19,505 nucleotides of DNA from UBA6181 sp016934015. Its GTDB lineage: Bacteria; Bacillota_I; Bacilli_A; Acholeplasmatales; Acholeplasmataceae. Position 1 is the first letter of the stretch, and every line of letters begins with the position of its first letter. The notes beneath the pieces are model-generated. The model worked only from the letters and a program-made list of their open reading frames with translations, was not told the DNA's origin and ran no database searches. Below are positions 1-7,510 of this stretch, piece after piece. A program made the position numbers and the translations under genes. The stretch is from the NCBI GenBank assembly GCA_036584525.1, contig JAZHDG010000056.1, positions 1-19,505 of the forward strand, written 5' to 3'.

Positions 1-1232
1 ATCGCTTAATTGTTTCAGTCAGCGGTGGAGTTGATTCAATGGTCCTACTTTCTATTTTGAAAGATGGGCCTTATAAACTTGCAGTTGTTCATTTTAATCA
101 TTTGAAGAGAGAACAATCGGTAATTGAAAAAGATCTTGTGGAATCTTATTGTAAAACTCATGATATTCCATTCCATTATTATAAGATTAAAGTAAAAGAC
201 GGCAATTTTCATCACCAAGCTCATCTTCTACGAACATATTATTTAAATGAGGTCGCTCGATTATATAAAACGCCCTATATTTTGACTGCACATCATTTAG
301 ATGATCTTTTTGAAAGCATCTTGATTAAAATAACGAGAGGAAGTAATCTTCTTGGCTATTCAGGCATGCAAGTCTATCATGATGATGGGCATCATATATA
401 TATCAAACCATTACTTTACTCTTCAAAACAAGACATCATTGAGTATGCTAAAAAATTTGATGTTTCCTATCTTGAAGATGAATCAAATGAAAGGGATTTG
501 TACTTAAGAAATCGCTATCGTCACGCTGTGGTTCCAATTATGAAACAAGAAAATGAAAATCTATTGGAACAAATAAAACAATATCATCTTCAACTATCAC
601 AAGCATTTTCATATATTAGAAATCAAACGATTTTAAATTTAAAAGGATCACGAAATCTTGATATCCCATCATTTAAAAAGCTCGATGAAGCAATCAAAGA
701 TGATATGATTGCATACTTAATTGAAAGCCATGACTTAACACCTTCTTATGAGATCATTATGAAGGTTAAGCGTATGTTAGAATCTAAAAGACCAAATCAA
801 AGTTATCGATTAAGTAAAGATTTTGTGATAACTAAATCCTATGATAATGCCTTTATTGAGCCTTTATCAAGAACTAAACCAATAAAATTTGAAGTCAAAA
901 ATGGTTTGAATAGAATTGATAATAACACGATTTTCACATTTTTACCTAAAACAAAAGCGAATACTGAGAATTTCACTAAATTATGTTATAATAAATTAGC
1001 GTTTCCACTATGGCTGCGCCATCGTGAAGACGGTGATAACTTGAGTTATACTTATGGTCATAAAAAACTTAAGAAGTTACTCATTGACCGGAAAGTTCCA
1101 ACAAATGCTAGAAATTCTTTATGGATTTTAGTCGATAGTGATCAAACCGTTCTATGGGTTGAAGATTACTATGTAAATCAAACGCTAGGTAATGAAAATG
1201 AAATATTATTTGAACTAAAAAGAGGAAAATAG
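1..1232 (+). CDS. tilS: tRNA(Ile)-lysidine synthase TilS, 5' end outside the window
   Basis: TilS uses ATP and lysine to convert C34 of the CAU-anticodon tRNA-Ile to lysidine, so that the tRNA reads AUA codons; it acts in the cytoplasm. The open frame runs through the left edge (first full codon at base 3), and 409 residues are visible. The PP-loop ATP-binding motif SGGVDS lies at bases 21-38, upstream of the first internal ATG at base 39, so that ATG is not the start and only roughly 10-25 N-terminal residues are missing. Further family signs are the TAHHLDDLFES segment near base 280 and a C-terminal TilS domain (PLWLRHREDGD, then KLKKLLIDRKVP, ending WVEDYYVNQTLG). The TAG stop is followed after two bases by hpt. 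tilS-hpt-ftsH is the order in Bacillus. In B. subtilis TilS and HprT have been reported to act together on ftsH transcription; nothing here tests that. Confidence 0.96.
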   Translation, partial: RLIVSVSGGVDSMVLLSILKDGPYKLAVVHFNHLKREQSVIEKDLVESYCKTHDIPFHYYKIKVKDGNFHHQAHLLRTYYLNEVARLYKTPYILTAHHLDDLFESILIKITRGSNLLGYSGMQVYHDDGHHIYIKPLLYSSKQDIIEYAKKFDVSYLEDESNERDLYLRNRYRHAVVPIMKQENENLLEQIKQYHLQLSQAFSYIRNQTILNLKGSRNLDIPSFKKLDEAIKDDMIAYLIESHDLTPSYEIIMKVKRMLESKRPNQSYRLSKDFVITKSYDNAFIEPLSRTKPIKFEVKNGLNRIDNNTIFTFLPKTKANTENFTKLCYNKLAFPLWLRHREDGDNLSYTYGHKKLKKLLIDRKVPTNARNSLWILVDSDQTVLWVEDYYVNQTLGNENEILFELKRGK

Positions 1233-1234
1233 AC

Positions 1235-1783
1235 ATGCATCAAGACATTGAACGTATTTTAGTAACTGAAGATGAGATTGTAGAAATTTGTGACAGACTC
1301 GGTAAACAACTAACCATTGATTATCAAGGAAAAAAACCTGTATTTCTTGGCTTGCTCAAGGGATGTGTTCCATTTATGTCAGATATTGTTCGAAAAGTTG
1401 AACTTCCTATAGAAATCGTATTCATGTCGGTTTCAAGCTATCATGGCGGGATTGCTTCTTCTGGTGATGTCAAGATCAAAATGGATTTGGATATTCCAAT
1501 TTCTGGTCGCGATATTGTCATTGTCGAAGATATCGTTGATACTGCAAACACTATTGTTACAATTATGGATTTGCTAAAGCACCGAGGTGCAAAATCTGTT
1601 AAAATGGTGACTTTACTTGATAAACCCGAAGGACGATTGAGACCTTATCAACCAGATTATGTTGGTAAAGTTATTCCTAAAGAATTTGTTGTAGGATACG
1701 GTCTTGATTATGACGAATTCTATCGTAATCTTCCTTATGTTGGTGTTCTAAAACCTGAAGTTTATACTAAAAAACACGAATAA
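1235..1783 (+). CDS. hpt: hypoxanthine phosphoribosyltransferase
   Basis: This purine-salvage enzyme transfers the phosphoribosyl group of PRPP to hypoxanthine (and usually guanine) to make IMP or GMP. It is 182 residues long, as usual for the bacterial family. The PRPP-binding motif is VIVEDIVDTANT at about residues 95-106, with the acidic pair E98-D99; the usual TG of the loop is TA here. The C-terminal signature GYGLDYDEFYRNLPYVGVLKP is close to Bacillus HprT (base-binding and dimer region). The ATG at 1235 has an AGAGG ribosome binding site about 9 bases upstream, inside the end of tilS, so translation is probably coupled. Only 12 bases separate it from ftsH and no promoter is visible between them. 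Confidence 0.97.
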   Translation: MHQDIERILVTEDEIVEICDRLGKQLTIDYQGKKPVFLGLLKGCVPFMSDIVRKVELPIEIVFMSVSSYHGGIASSGDVKIKMDLDIPISGRDIVIVEDIVDTANTIVTIMDLLKHRGAKSVKMVTLLDKPEGRLRPYQPDYVGKVIPKEFVVGYGLDYDEFYRNLPYVGVLKPEVYTKKHE

Positions 1784-1795
1784 CGAGGTACTATA

Positions 1796-3709
1796 ATGAA
1801 TCAAAACCCAAAAAAACCAATGAAACAACCAATGAAAAGAAAACCTGATTACTTAATAATGTTATTCACACTCATTATTGTGATTGGTGTATTTCTATTC
1901 TTACGTGACGCATTATCAGGACAAATCCAAGAGTTAACATATTCAGAAGTTGAAAATGCTGCTCAAGCTCAACATATTGAAGCCATTGAATATACATTAA
2001 TTGGTGGAGACAATTTCGATTTAGTTAAGATTACTGGTAAAATGTATGACCAACATAAATCACTTTATGGTGGTGTCGTTTTATTTGAATCTGTCATGCG
2101 TATCGATCAAGCAGAAACTCTTTTGATTACGGTGGAAAATTATGGTGGATCAACGAACATTATTCCAAAATCAGGAGTTACATTATGGACAGTACTTCTA
2201 AATTTGGTACCAATGATTTTAATTTTAGTCGTCTTGTTTATTATTTTTAGAAATGCAAATAGCCAAAACAGTAAAGCATTTGATTTCGCAAAAAATCGTG
2301 CGAAATTAAACCGTGAAAAATCAATTACATTTAAAGATGTTGCTGGTGCCGATGAAGAAAAACAAGAAATGGCTGAACTCATCGATTTCTTAAAGACACC
2401 TAAAAAATATGTTGATATGGGTGCACGTATCCCTAAAGGAGTTCTTCTTGTAGGCTCTCCTGGTACAGGTAAAACGTTACTTGCAAGAGCTGTTGCTGGT
2501 GAAGCAAACGTTCCATTCTTCTCGATTTCAGGTTCTGATTTCGTTGAAATGTTTGTTGGGGTCGGTGCTTCACGTGTCAGAGATTTATTTAAAGTTGCAA
2601 AAGAAAATTCTCCTTGTATCATTTTCATTGATGAAATTGATGCTGTAGGTCGTCAACGTGGTGCTGGTCTAGGTGGTGGTCACGATGAACGTGAACAAAC
2701 TTTAAATCAGTTATTAGTTGAAATGGATGGTTTCTCAACGAATATGGGTATTATTATCATTGCAGCTACTAACCGCCCTGATGTCTTAGACCCAGCTTTA
2801 TTACGCCCAGGTCGTTTTGACCGTCAAATTACGATTAATCTCCCAGATGTTCGCGGTCGTGAAGAAATTCTAAAAGTTCACGCAAGAAATAAGAAATTAG
2901 ATCCAAAAATTAAGCTTAATGAATTTGCAAACCGCATTCCAGGTTTTAGTGGTGCCGATATTGAAAATTTATTAAATGAAGCTGCACTTCTCGCTGCACG
3001 TGACAATCGTACGATGATTTCTGAACAAGATATGGATGAAGCGATTGACCGTGTGATGATGGGACCTGCTAAAAAGAGTCGTAAATATTCAGTGAATGAA
3101 AAAAATGTTGTTGCATATCATGAAGCAGGACATGCAGTTATTGGTATTAAACTTGAAGACGCTAATGTTGTTCAAAAAGTAACAATTATTCCTCGGGGAA
3201 CTGCTGGTGGTTATAACTTAATGGTTCCTTTGGAAGAAAAATTCCTAGAAACTAAAAAATCACTTATTGCTCGTATTACTTCTTATCTTGGTGGACGTGT
3301 TGCTGAAGAAATCGTCTTCGAAACCGTAACGACAGGAGCTTATAACGATTTCCAAATTGCAACAAGAATTGCTCGTTCTATGGTGACTGAATATGGCATG
3401 AGTGATTTAGGTCCGATTCAATATGAAAGTTCTGGAGGAAATGTTTTCTTAGGTAGAGATTATTTTAAAGAAAAGAATTTTTCAGACCAAGTGGCTCATG
3501 AAATTGATAAAGAAGTTAGACATATTATCACGACATGTTTTGATAAAGCACGTCATATTATTACTGAAAATCGTGATCTATTAGATTTAATCGCTAAATA
3601 TTTAGTTGAAGTTGAAACACTAACCAAAGCAGATATTGATGAGATTGTTGAAACCAAGAAACTTGGTTGGTGGGAAGAAAAGAAAGCTGCAGATGCTAAT
3701 GAGGCTTGA
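1796..3709 (+). CDS. ftsH: ATP-dependent zinc metalloprotease FtsH
   Basis: FtsH is a membrane-anchored hexameric AAA+ protease that extracts and degrades membrane and regulatory proteins. The 637 residues hold, in order: a basic N-terminus; transmembrane segment 1 (about 20-36); an extracytoplasmic stretch of about 90 residues; transmembrane segment 2 (about 127-149); the AAA domain with Walker A GSPGTGKT (220-227), Walker B IIFIDEID (D279, E280), pore loop FVGVG and second-region-of-homology ATNRPDVLDPALLRPGRFDR; then the protease domain with zinc motif HEAGH (442-446). Walker A has Ser where most FtsH proteins have Pro (GPPGTGKT). This is conservative, since the Lys and Thr that bind ATP are kept. 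The ATG follows a GAGG site in the 12-base gap after hpt. The gene ends in TGA, and its last 11 bases overlap the start of rqcP. Confidence 0.98.
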   Translation: MNQNPKKPMKQPMKRKPDYLIMLFTLIIVIGVFLFLRDALSGQIQELTYSEVENAAQAQHIEAIEYTLIGGDNFDLVKITGKMYDQHKSLYGGVVLFESVMRIDQAETLLITVENYGGSTNIIPKSGVTLWTVLLNLVPMILILVVLFIIFRNANSQNSKAFDFAKNRAKLNREKSITFKDVAGADEEKQEMAELIDFLKTPKKYVDMGARIPKGVLLVGSPGTGKTLLARAVAGEANVPFFSISGSDFVEMFVGVGASRVRDLFKVAKENSPCIIFIDEIDAVGRQRGAGLGGGHDEREQTLNQLLVEMDGFSTNMGIIIIAATNRPDVLDPALLRPGRFDRQITINLPDVRGREEILKVHARNKKLDPKIKLNEFANRIPGFSGADIENLLNEAALLAARDNRTMISEQDMDEAIDRVMMGPAKKSRKYSVNEKNVVAYHEAGHAVIGIKLEDANVVQKVTIIPRGTAGGYNLMVPLEEKFLETKKSLIARITSYLGGRVAEEIVFETVTTGAYNDFQIATRIARSMVTEYGMSDLGPIQYESSGGNVFLGRDYFKEKNFSDQVAHEIDKEVRHIITTCFDKARHIITENRDLLDLIAKYLVEVETLTKADIDEIVETKKLGWWEEKKAADANEA

Positions 3710-3944
3710 TAAATATTTAAAAGTTTCACGCATCATCAAAAGAAGGACGGTTGCTAAAGAAGCTGCAACCAAAGAAAAAGTTATGATTAATCAAAAACTT
3801 GCAAAGCCTTCTTCTGAAGTTAAAATTGGTGATTTATTGACATTACATTTAGGTTTAAAAATTATTACAGTTAAAGTAGTGACTCTAGAACCTAAAAAAG
3901 ATCAATTCATGTATGAACTTATCAGTGAAGAAAAACGGCCATAA
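3699..3944 (+). CDS. rqcP: S4-domain ribosome quality control protein RqcP (YabO/Hsp15-like)
   Basis: This 81-residue RNA-binding protein is made almost entirely of an S4 domain (MRLDKYLKVSRIIKRRTVAKE at the N-terminus) and strongly resembles B. subtilis YabO, now RqcP. By family knowledge, RqcP binds stalled 50S subunits with RqcH and helps add C-terminal alanine tails to stuck nascent chains. I chose the ATG at 3699 because the conserved domain begins there; an in-frame ATG at 3693 would add only two residues. No clear Shine-Dalgarno is seen, and the start overlaps the ftsH stop by 11 bases, so translational coupling to ftsH is likely. In Bacillus yabO lies upstream of tilS, so its place after ftsH is a local rearrangement. 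The stop codon is inside the terminator stem. Confidence 0.9.
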   Translation: MRLDKYLKVSRIIKRRTVAKEAATKEKVMINQKLAKPSSEVKIGDLLTLHLGLKIITVKVVTLEPKKDQFMYELISEEKRP

Positions 3945-3962
3945 CATTTGATTATGGCCTTT
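3937..3962 (+). terminator. hairpin ending the tilS-hpt-ftsH-rqcP unit
   Basis: A perfect 8-bp stem GGCCATAA/TTATGGCC (3937-3944 and 3952-3959) encloses a 7-base loop and is followed by a short run CTTTATT. The rqcP TAA stop is the last part of the left arm. The T-run is short, so termination may be incomplete. Confidence 0.55.
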
Positions 3963-3975
3963 ATTATGATATAAT
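3948..3975 (+). promoter_or_regulatory. lysS promoter with extended -10
   Basis: TTGATT (3948-3953), a 16-base spacer and TATAAT (3970-3975), with TG at 3967-3968 giving an extended -10. The -35 lies in the loop and right arm of the preceding terminator. The predicted leader is under 20 bases and contains AGGAGG (3986-3991) seven bases before the lysS ATG. Confidence 0.65.
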
Positions 3976-3998
3976 ATTTTGGATTAGGAGGATTATTT

Positions 3999-5483
3999 AT
4001 GTTTCCAGATGACTTAAAAGAACAAGAGATTGTCAGACGCGAAAAAGCTGAAGAATTAAAATCACGTGGCGTCGAACCTTTTGGACAAAAATATATACGA
4101 ACTCACCTATCGAAGGATATCCACGATGCTTATGGTGTTTTTGATCATGACCAACTCGAAGAAATGAAACCAAAAGTTTCAATTGCTGGAAGAATCATGT
4201 TGAAAAGACGTCAAGGTAAAGCGGGATTTATCAATGTTCAAGACCGTGACGGTCAAATACAGGTATATGTGAGACAAGACCATATTGGAGAAGACGCTTA
4301 TGAAATTTTTAAGCTTTCTGATTTAGGCGATATTATTGGCATTGAAGGCACTGTTTTTCGTACAAAAACAGGCGAATTAACCATTAAAGCTGATGCCTAT
4401 ACGCATTTAACCAAAGCTTTACGTCCACTTCCTGATAAATTCCATGGACTTCAAGATAAAGAGGAAGCTAGACGAAGACGTTATGTTGACTTAATTGTGA
4501 ATGATGAAGCAAGAAGAGTTGCGATGATGAGACCAAAAATTATTCGTGCTATTCAAAAATATTTTGATGGTGAAGGTTTTGTTGAAGTTGAAACACCTGT
4601 CTTACATTCTATCTTAGGTGGAGCAGCTGCTCGTCCATTTGTAACCCATCATAATGCATTAGATATGGACTTCTACTTAAGAATCGCAACAGAACTTCCA
4701 TTAAAACGTTTAATTGTTGGTGGGATGGAACGTGTTTACGAAATTGGTAGACTCTTCAGAAATGAAGGAATGGATGCGAAACATAATCCTGAATTTACAA
4801 CCATTGAAGCTTATCAAGCATTTGGTGATATGGAAGATATGATGGATTTGGTTGAATCATGCTTATCAACAGTTACTTATGAAACGCTAGGAACTTATGA
4901 TGTAACCTATAATGATGAAATCATTCATATGCAACGCCCCTGGAAAAGATGGCATATGGTCGATGCAATCAAAGAGATTTCAGGTGTTGATTTTTGGCAA
5001 GAAATGACACTCGATGAAGCAAGAGCGTTAGCTAAAAAACATGATATTCAAGTTGAAAAGCATTTTGCGATTGGTCATATCATTGAAGCTTTCTTTGAAC
5101 ATTATGTTGAAGACAAAATTATACAACCTACGATGGTTTATGGTCATCCAATTGAAATCAGCCCTCTTGCTAAGAAAAATGCGAAGGATCCACGATTCAC
5201 TGATCGCTTTGAATTGTTTATTATGCATAGTGAATACGCAAATGCTTTCTCAGAACTTAATGATCCCATCGATCAAAGAGAAAGATTTGAAAATCAATTA
5301 AAAGAAAAAGCCCTTGGAAATGAAGAGGCTTCTGAAATGGATATCGATTTCGTTGAATCATTAGAATATGGAATGCCGCCAACTGGTGGACTAGGTATTG
5401 GTATTGATCGCTTCGTGATGTTACTTACCAATACACCAAATATTCGAGATGTGATTTTATTTCCACATTTAAAGCATCGATAA
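3999..5483 (+). CDS. lysS: lysyl-tRNA synthetase, class II
   Basis: LysS charges tRNA-Lys with lysine using ATP. The length of 494 residues is normal for bacterial class II LysRS. An N-terminal OB-fold anticodon-binding domain (about 50-150, containing IAGRIMLKRRQGKAGFINVQD) precedes the class II catalytic core: ETPVLHSILGGAAARPF with ELPLKRLIVGG (motif 1 region), FRNEGMD at 253-259 (motif 2) and GLGIGIDR at 464-471 (motif 3). The ATG at 3999 has an AGGAGG site at ideal spacing and a promoter directly upstream, so the gene can be expressed alone. The short leader leaves no room for a T-box. lysS also lies downstream of ftsH in Bacillus, with other genes between. Confidence 0.98.
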   Translation: MFPDDLKEQEIVRREKAEELKSRGVEPFGQKYIRTHLSKDIHDAYGVFDHDQLEEMKPKVSIAGRIMLKRRQGKAGFINVQDRDGQIQVYVRQDHIGEDAYEIFKLSDLGDIIGIEGTVFRTKTGELTIKADAYTHLTKALRPLPDKFHGLQDKEEARRRRYVDLIVNDEARRVAMMRPKIIRAIQKYFDGEGFVEVETPVLHSILGGAAARPFVTHHNALDMDFYLRIATELPLKRLIVGGMERVYEIGRLFRNEGMDAKHNPEFTTIEAYQAFGDMEDMMDLVESCLSTVTYETLGTYDVTYNDEIIHMQRPWKRWHMVDAIKEISGVDFWQEMTLDEARALAKKHDIQVEKHFAIGHIIEAFFEHYVEDKIIQPTMVYGHPIEISPLAKKNAKDPRFTDRFELFIMHSEYANAFSELNDPIDQRERFENQLKEKALGNEEASEMDIDFVESLEYGMPPTGGLGIGIDRFVMLLTNTPNIRDVILFPHLKHR

Positions 5484-5487
5484 AGTT

Positions 5488-5512
5488 AAAGGTGACGATT
5501 GTCACCTTTTTT
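5488..5512 (+). terminator. strong terminator of lysS, possibly bidirectional
   Basis: A 9-bp stem AAAGGTGAC/GTCACCTTT (5488-5496 and 5501-5509) with a GATT tetraloop is followed by six T. It lies in the convergent gap between lysS and the aldehyde dehydrogenase gene. On the minus strand the hairpin follows that gene's TAA at once but has a poorer T-run. Confidence 0.88.
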
Positions 5513-6872
5513 ATTTCATTAATTTTTTAATTATCTTTATATTGGTATCTGATGTAGGCATGTATCTTAAAGTAACATCGATGTTTGTTGATCGATCAAC
5601 AACACCTTTTGCATGGCTAAAGGTATAAAAACTATGTTTACCATGGTAAGCACCCATTCCTGAGTTACCCACACCTCCAAAAGGTAAATTTTCGTTTGCA
5701 AAATGCATGAGTGTATCGTTAATTGTGGCTCCACCAAAGCTTAATTCTTGAACTATTTTTTTCTTAATGTTTTTTTTCTCAGTAAATAAATAAAGTGCCA
5801 GTGGTTTATCTTTTTTCTTAAGTGTTTTAATGACTTCATCTAATTTTTTATAAGACATAATGGGTAATATAGGACCAAAAATTTCTTCTTGCATCATCTT
5901 ATCATCCCAAGAAACGTTATCACATATAGTTGGTGAAATTTTTATTTCGTTGTAATTTCCACCAAAAACAACTTTTTTATCTTCAATCAAATGAATTAAA
6001 CGATCATGATGTTTTTGATTAATAATTTTCGGATAATCTTCATGATTAATCGGATCATTTCCAAAAAATAATGTAATGGCCTCTTTAAGACCTTGGATCA
6101 ATGAATCTTTAAGTTCTTCTTTTACCCATATGTAATCTGGGGCTATACACGTTTGTCCCGCATTAATGAACTTCCCATAAGCAATTCTTTTTGATATCAA
6201 TGCAATGTCTTTTACATCTTCAATGATTGCAGGGCTCTTTCCTCCAAGTTCCAAGGTTACTGGTGTTAAATGTTCACTTGCGTTCTTCATAACAATCTTG
6301 CCAACAGCTGGACTTCCTGTAAAAAAGATATAATCAAAATGCTCACTTAAAAGTTCTTGACTTTCGTTAACTCCTCCAGTGATAACTTTGATATATTCTT
6401 CGCTAAATGTTTCTTCAATCATTTTAACTAGAATTTTTTCTGTATGCATGGCGTATTCACTGACTTTAATCACTGCTGTGTTGCCAGCAGCAATCGCACC
6501 AATCAATGGGGCAATCGCTAACTGAAAAGGATAATTCCAGGGTGCGATGATTAATACGGTTCCATATGGTTCTTGAAAAAGCATACTCTTGGCTTTAAAT
6601 AATGCAATACCATGTTGCACTCTTTGTGGTTTCATATAGCGTTTTAAATATTTCTTTATATCCTTTATTTCTTTTTTTACAACGCCAATTTCAGTTAGAT
6701 ATGCTTCAAAAGAAGATTTCCCTAAATCTTGATAAAGTGCTTCAATGATTTCATTTTCGTATCGATTGATTGTTTCACATAACAATGTGAGTTGTTTCAT
6801 TCGAAATGCATAACTTTTTGTTTTACCACTTAAAAAAAATTCCCGTTGAAGATTTAATAGTTCACTAAACAT
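5511..6872 (-). CDS. NAD(P)-dependent aldehyde dehydrogenase (ALDH3/YwdH-like)
   Basis: The enzyme oxidises aldehydes to carboxylic acids with NAD(P)+. Its 453 residues fit the short ALDH class 3-type proteins (such as B. subtilis YwdH) rather than the roughly 490-500-residue ALDHs. Visible motifs are PWNYPF near residue 113 (cofactor pocket), FTGSPAVGK (nucleotide-binding loop), general base E208 in LELGGKSP, catalytic C242 in NAGQTCIAP, and EEIFGPILP further on; the 34-residue spacing between E208 and C242 is typical. I chose the ATG at 6872 because GGAGG lies 6-7 bases upstream; an ATG 11 codons earlier has no such site. The gene stands alone between a promoter and a terminator. The substrate cannot be told from sequence; fatty or short-chain aldehydes are possible. 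Confidence 0.93.
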   Translation of the reverse strand: MFSELLNLQREFFLSGKTKSYAFRMKQLTLLCETINRYENEIIEALYQDLGKSSFEAYLTEIGVVKKEIKDIKKYLKRYMKPQRVQHGIALFKAKSMLFQEPYGTVLIIAPWNYPFQLAIAPLIGAIAAGNTAVIKVSEYAMHTEKILVKMIEETFSEEYIKVITGGVNESQELLSEHFDYIFFTGSPAVGKIVMKNASEHLTPVTLELGGKSPAIIEDVKDIALISKRIAYGKFINAGQTCIAPDYIWVKEELKDSLIQGLKEAITLFFGNDPINHEDYPKIINQKHHDRLIHLIEDKKVVFGGNYNEIKISPTICDNVSWDDKMMQEEIFGPILPIMSYKKLDEVIKTLKKKDKPLALYLFTEKKNIKKKIVQELSFGGATINDTLMHFANENLPFGGVGNSGMGAYHGKHSFYTFSHAKGVVDRSTNIDVTLRYMPTSDTNIKIIKKLMK

Positions 6873-6888
6873 GAAAGACCTCCATTTA

Positions 6889-6918
6889 TTTATATGATAA
6901 CACACATTGAATAAACAA
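6889..6918 (-). promoter_or_regulatory. putative promoter of the aldehyde dehydrogenase gene
   Basis: On the minus strand, TTGTTT (6913-6918), an 18-base spacer and TATAAA (6889-6894) lie just upstream of the GGAGG site. The -35 abuts the hairpin that ends the upstream gene. The match is moderate. Confidence 0.4.
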
Positions 6919-6943
6919 AGCGCTTAGTTGGCACTAAGCGCTT
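6908..6943 (-). terminator. terminator of the fba-hypothetical unit
   Basis: An 11-bp perfect stem (AAGCGCTTAGT at 6918-6928, ACTAAGCGCTT at 6933-6943) with a 4-base loop. On the minus strand it is followed by TTTGTTTATT, eight bases beyond the stop of the upstream 184-residue gene. Confidence 0.82.
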
Positions 6944-6950
6944 CGATTAA

Positions 6951-7505
6951 TTAGAGTATGCCAAGCTCATCTGCGATTTCTAAGAATATATCATCAATCG
7001 GAAAATATTCCACATTCATTCTTTGAAACATTTCATAAGTTAAATCATCGAGATGATCATACATTGCTTTAGGAACTTCATCTTTGCTTTGAAGAATCTT
7101 AAGAACTTCTTCTTCAAATTTGATAAGTGATTCTAAATCCTTTTGCTCATATGATTCTAATGAAATGAGTTCATTTTGGAAATCAATCGCTGACAACAAT
7201 AAGTTCACATCGTGTGCTCGTTTTTCTAAATCTTTAATGTCATTTTGATAATTATCTTTGAGTAATTGATTGATTTGTTCTAATTGGTCAAAAGCATAAT
7301 AAAACCCGGTTTCAAAAATTTGATCTTCTTCATCGGTATAATGTTTATCATCAATTAATCTATCATACAAATAATCCGTGACATCTAACACATGTTTAAA
7401 TCTTAAAATTAAATCGGAATTAGATTCTAATAGATATTTTAATAAATCATGATTTTCTATTTTCCAATTTGCATACTCGTGATAGACTCGTTCATCACGC
7501 ATCAT
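6951..7505 (-). CDS. uncharacterised acidic helical protein downstream of fba
   Basis: I do not recognise this 184-residue protein. It is rich in Asp, Glu, Leu, Ile and Tyr, has no signal peptide, membrane segment, cysteine cluster or nucleotide-binding motif, and reads as mostly alpha-helical and soluble, with a coiled-coil-like stretch around residues 70-140 (repeated leucines and charged residues, for example LEQINQLLKDNYQND). It starts 5 bases after the fba stop and ends at a strong hairpin, so it should be co-transcribed with fba. AGGTG, which overlaps the fba stop, sits 2 bases from the first ATG (7505) and 5 bases from the next (7502), so the second may be the true start, giving 183 residues. 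Codon usage looks like its neighbours. The operon position alone does not establish a metabolic role. Confidence 0.8.
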   Translation of the reverse strand: MMRDERVYHEYANWKIENHDLLKYLLESNSDLILRFKHVLDVTDYLYDRLIDDKHYTDEEDQIFETGFYYAFDQLEQINQLLKDNYQNDIKDLEKRAHDVNLLLSAIDFQNELISLESYEQKDLESLIKFEEEVLKILQSKDEVPKAMYDHLDDLTYEMFQRMNVEYFPIDDIFLEIADELGIL

Positions 7506-7510
7506 ATCAC

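Noticed and set aside
2140..2628. 162-residue minus-strand frame within ftsH
   Set aside because: It lies wholly inside a clearly conserved gene and has no recognisable features of its own.
3960..3998. T-box or lysine riboswitch upstream of lysS
   Set aside because: The predicted leader is under 20 bases, too short for either element.
5484..5515. Convergent junction with an inverted repeat as a replication terminus or dif site
   Set aside because: The repeat is a 9-bp stem with a tetraloop and a T-run, a standard transcription terminator; no XerCD-type half-sites are seen.
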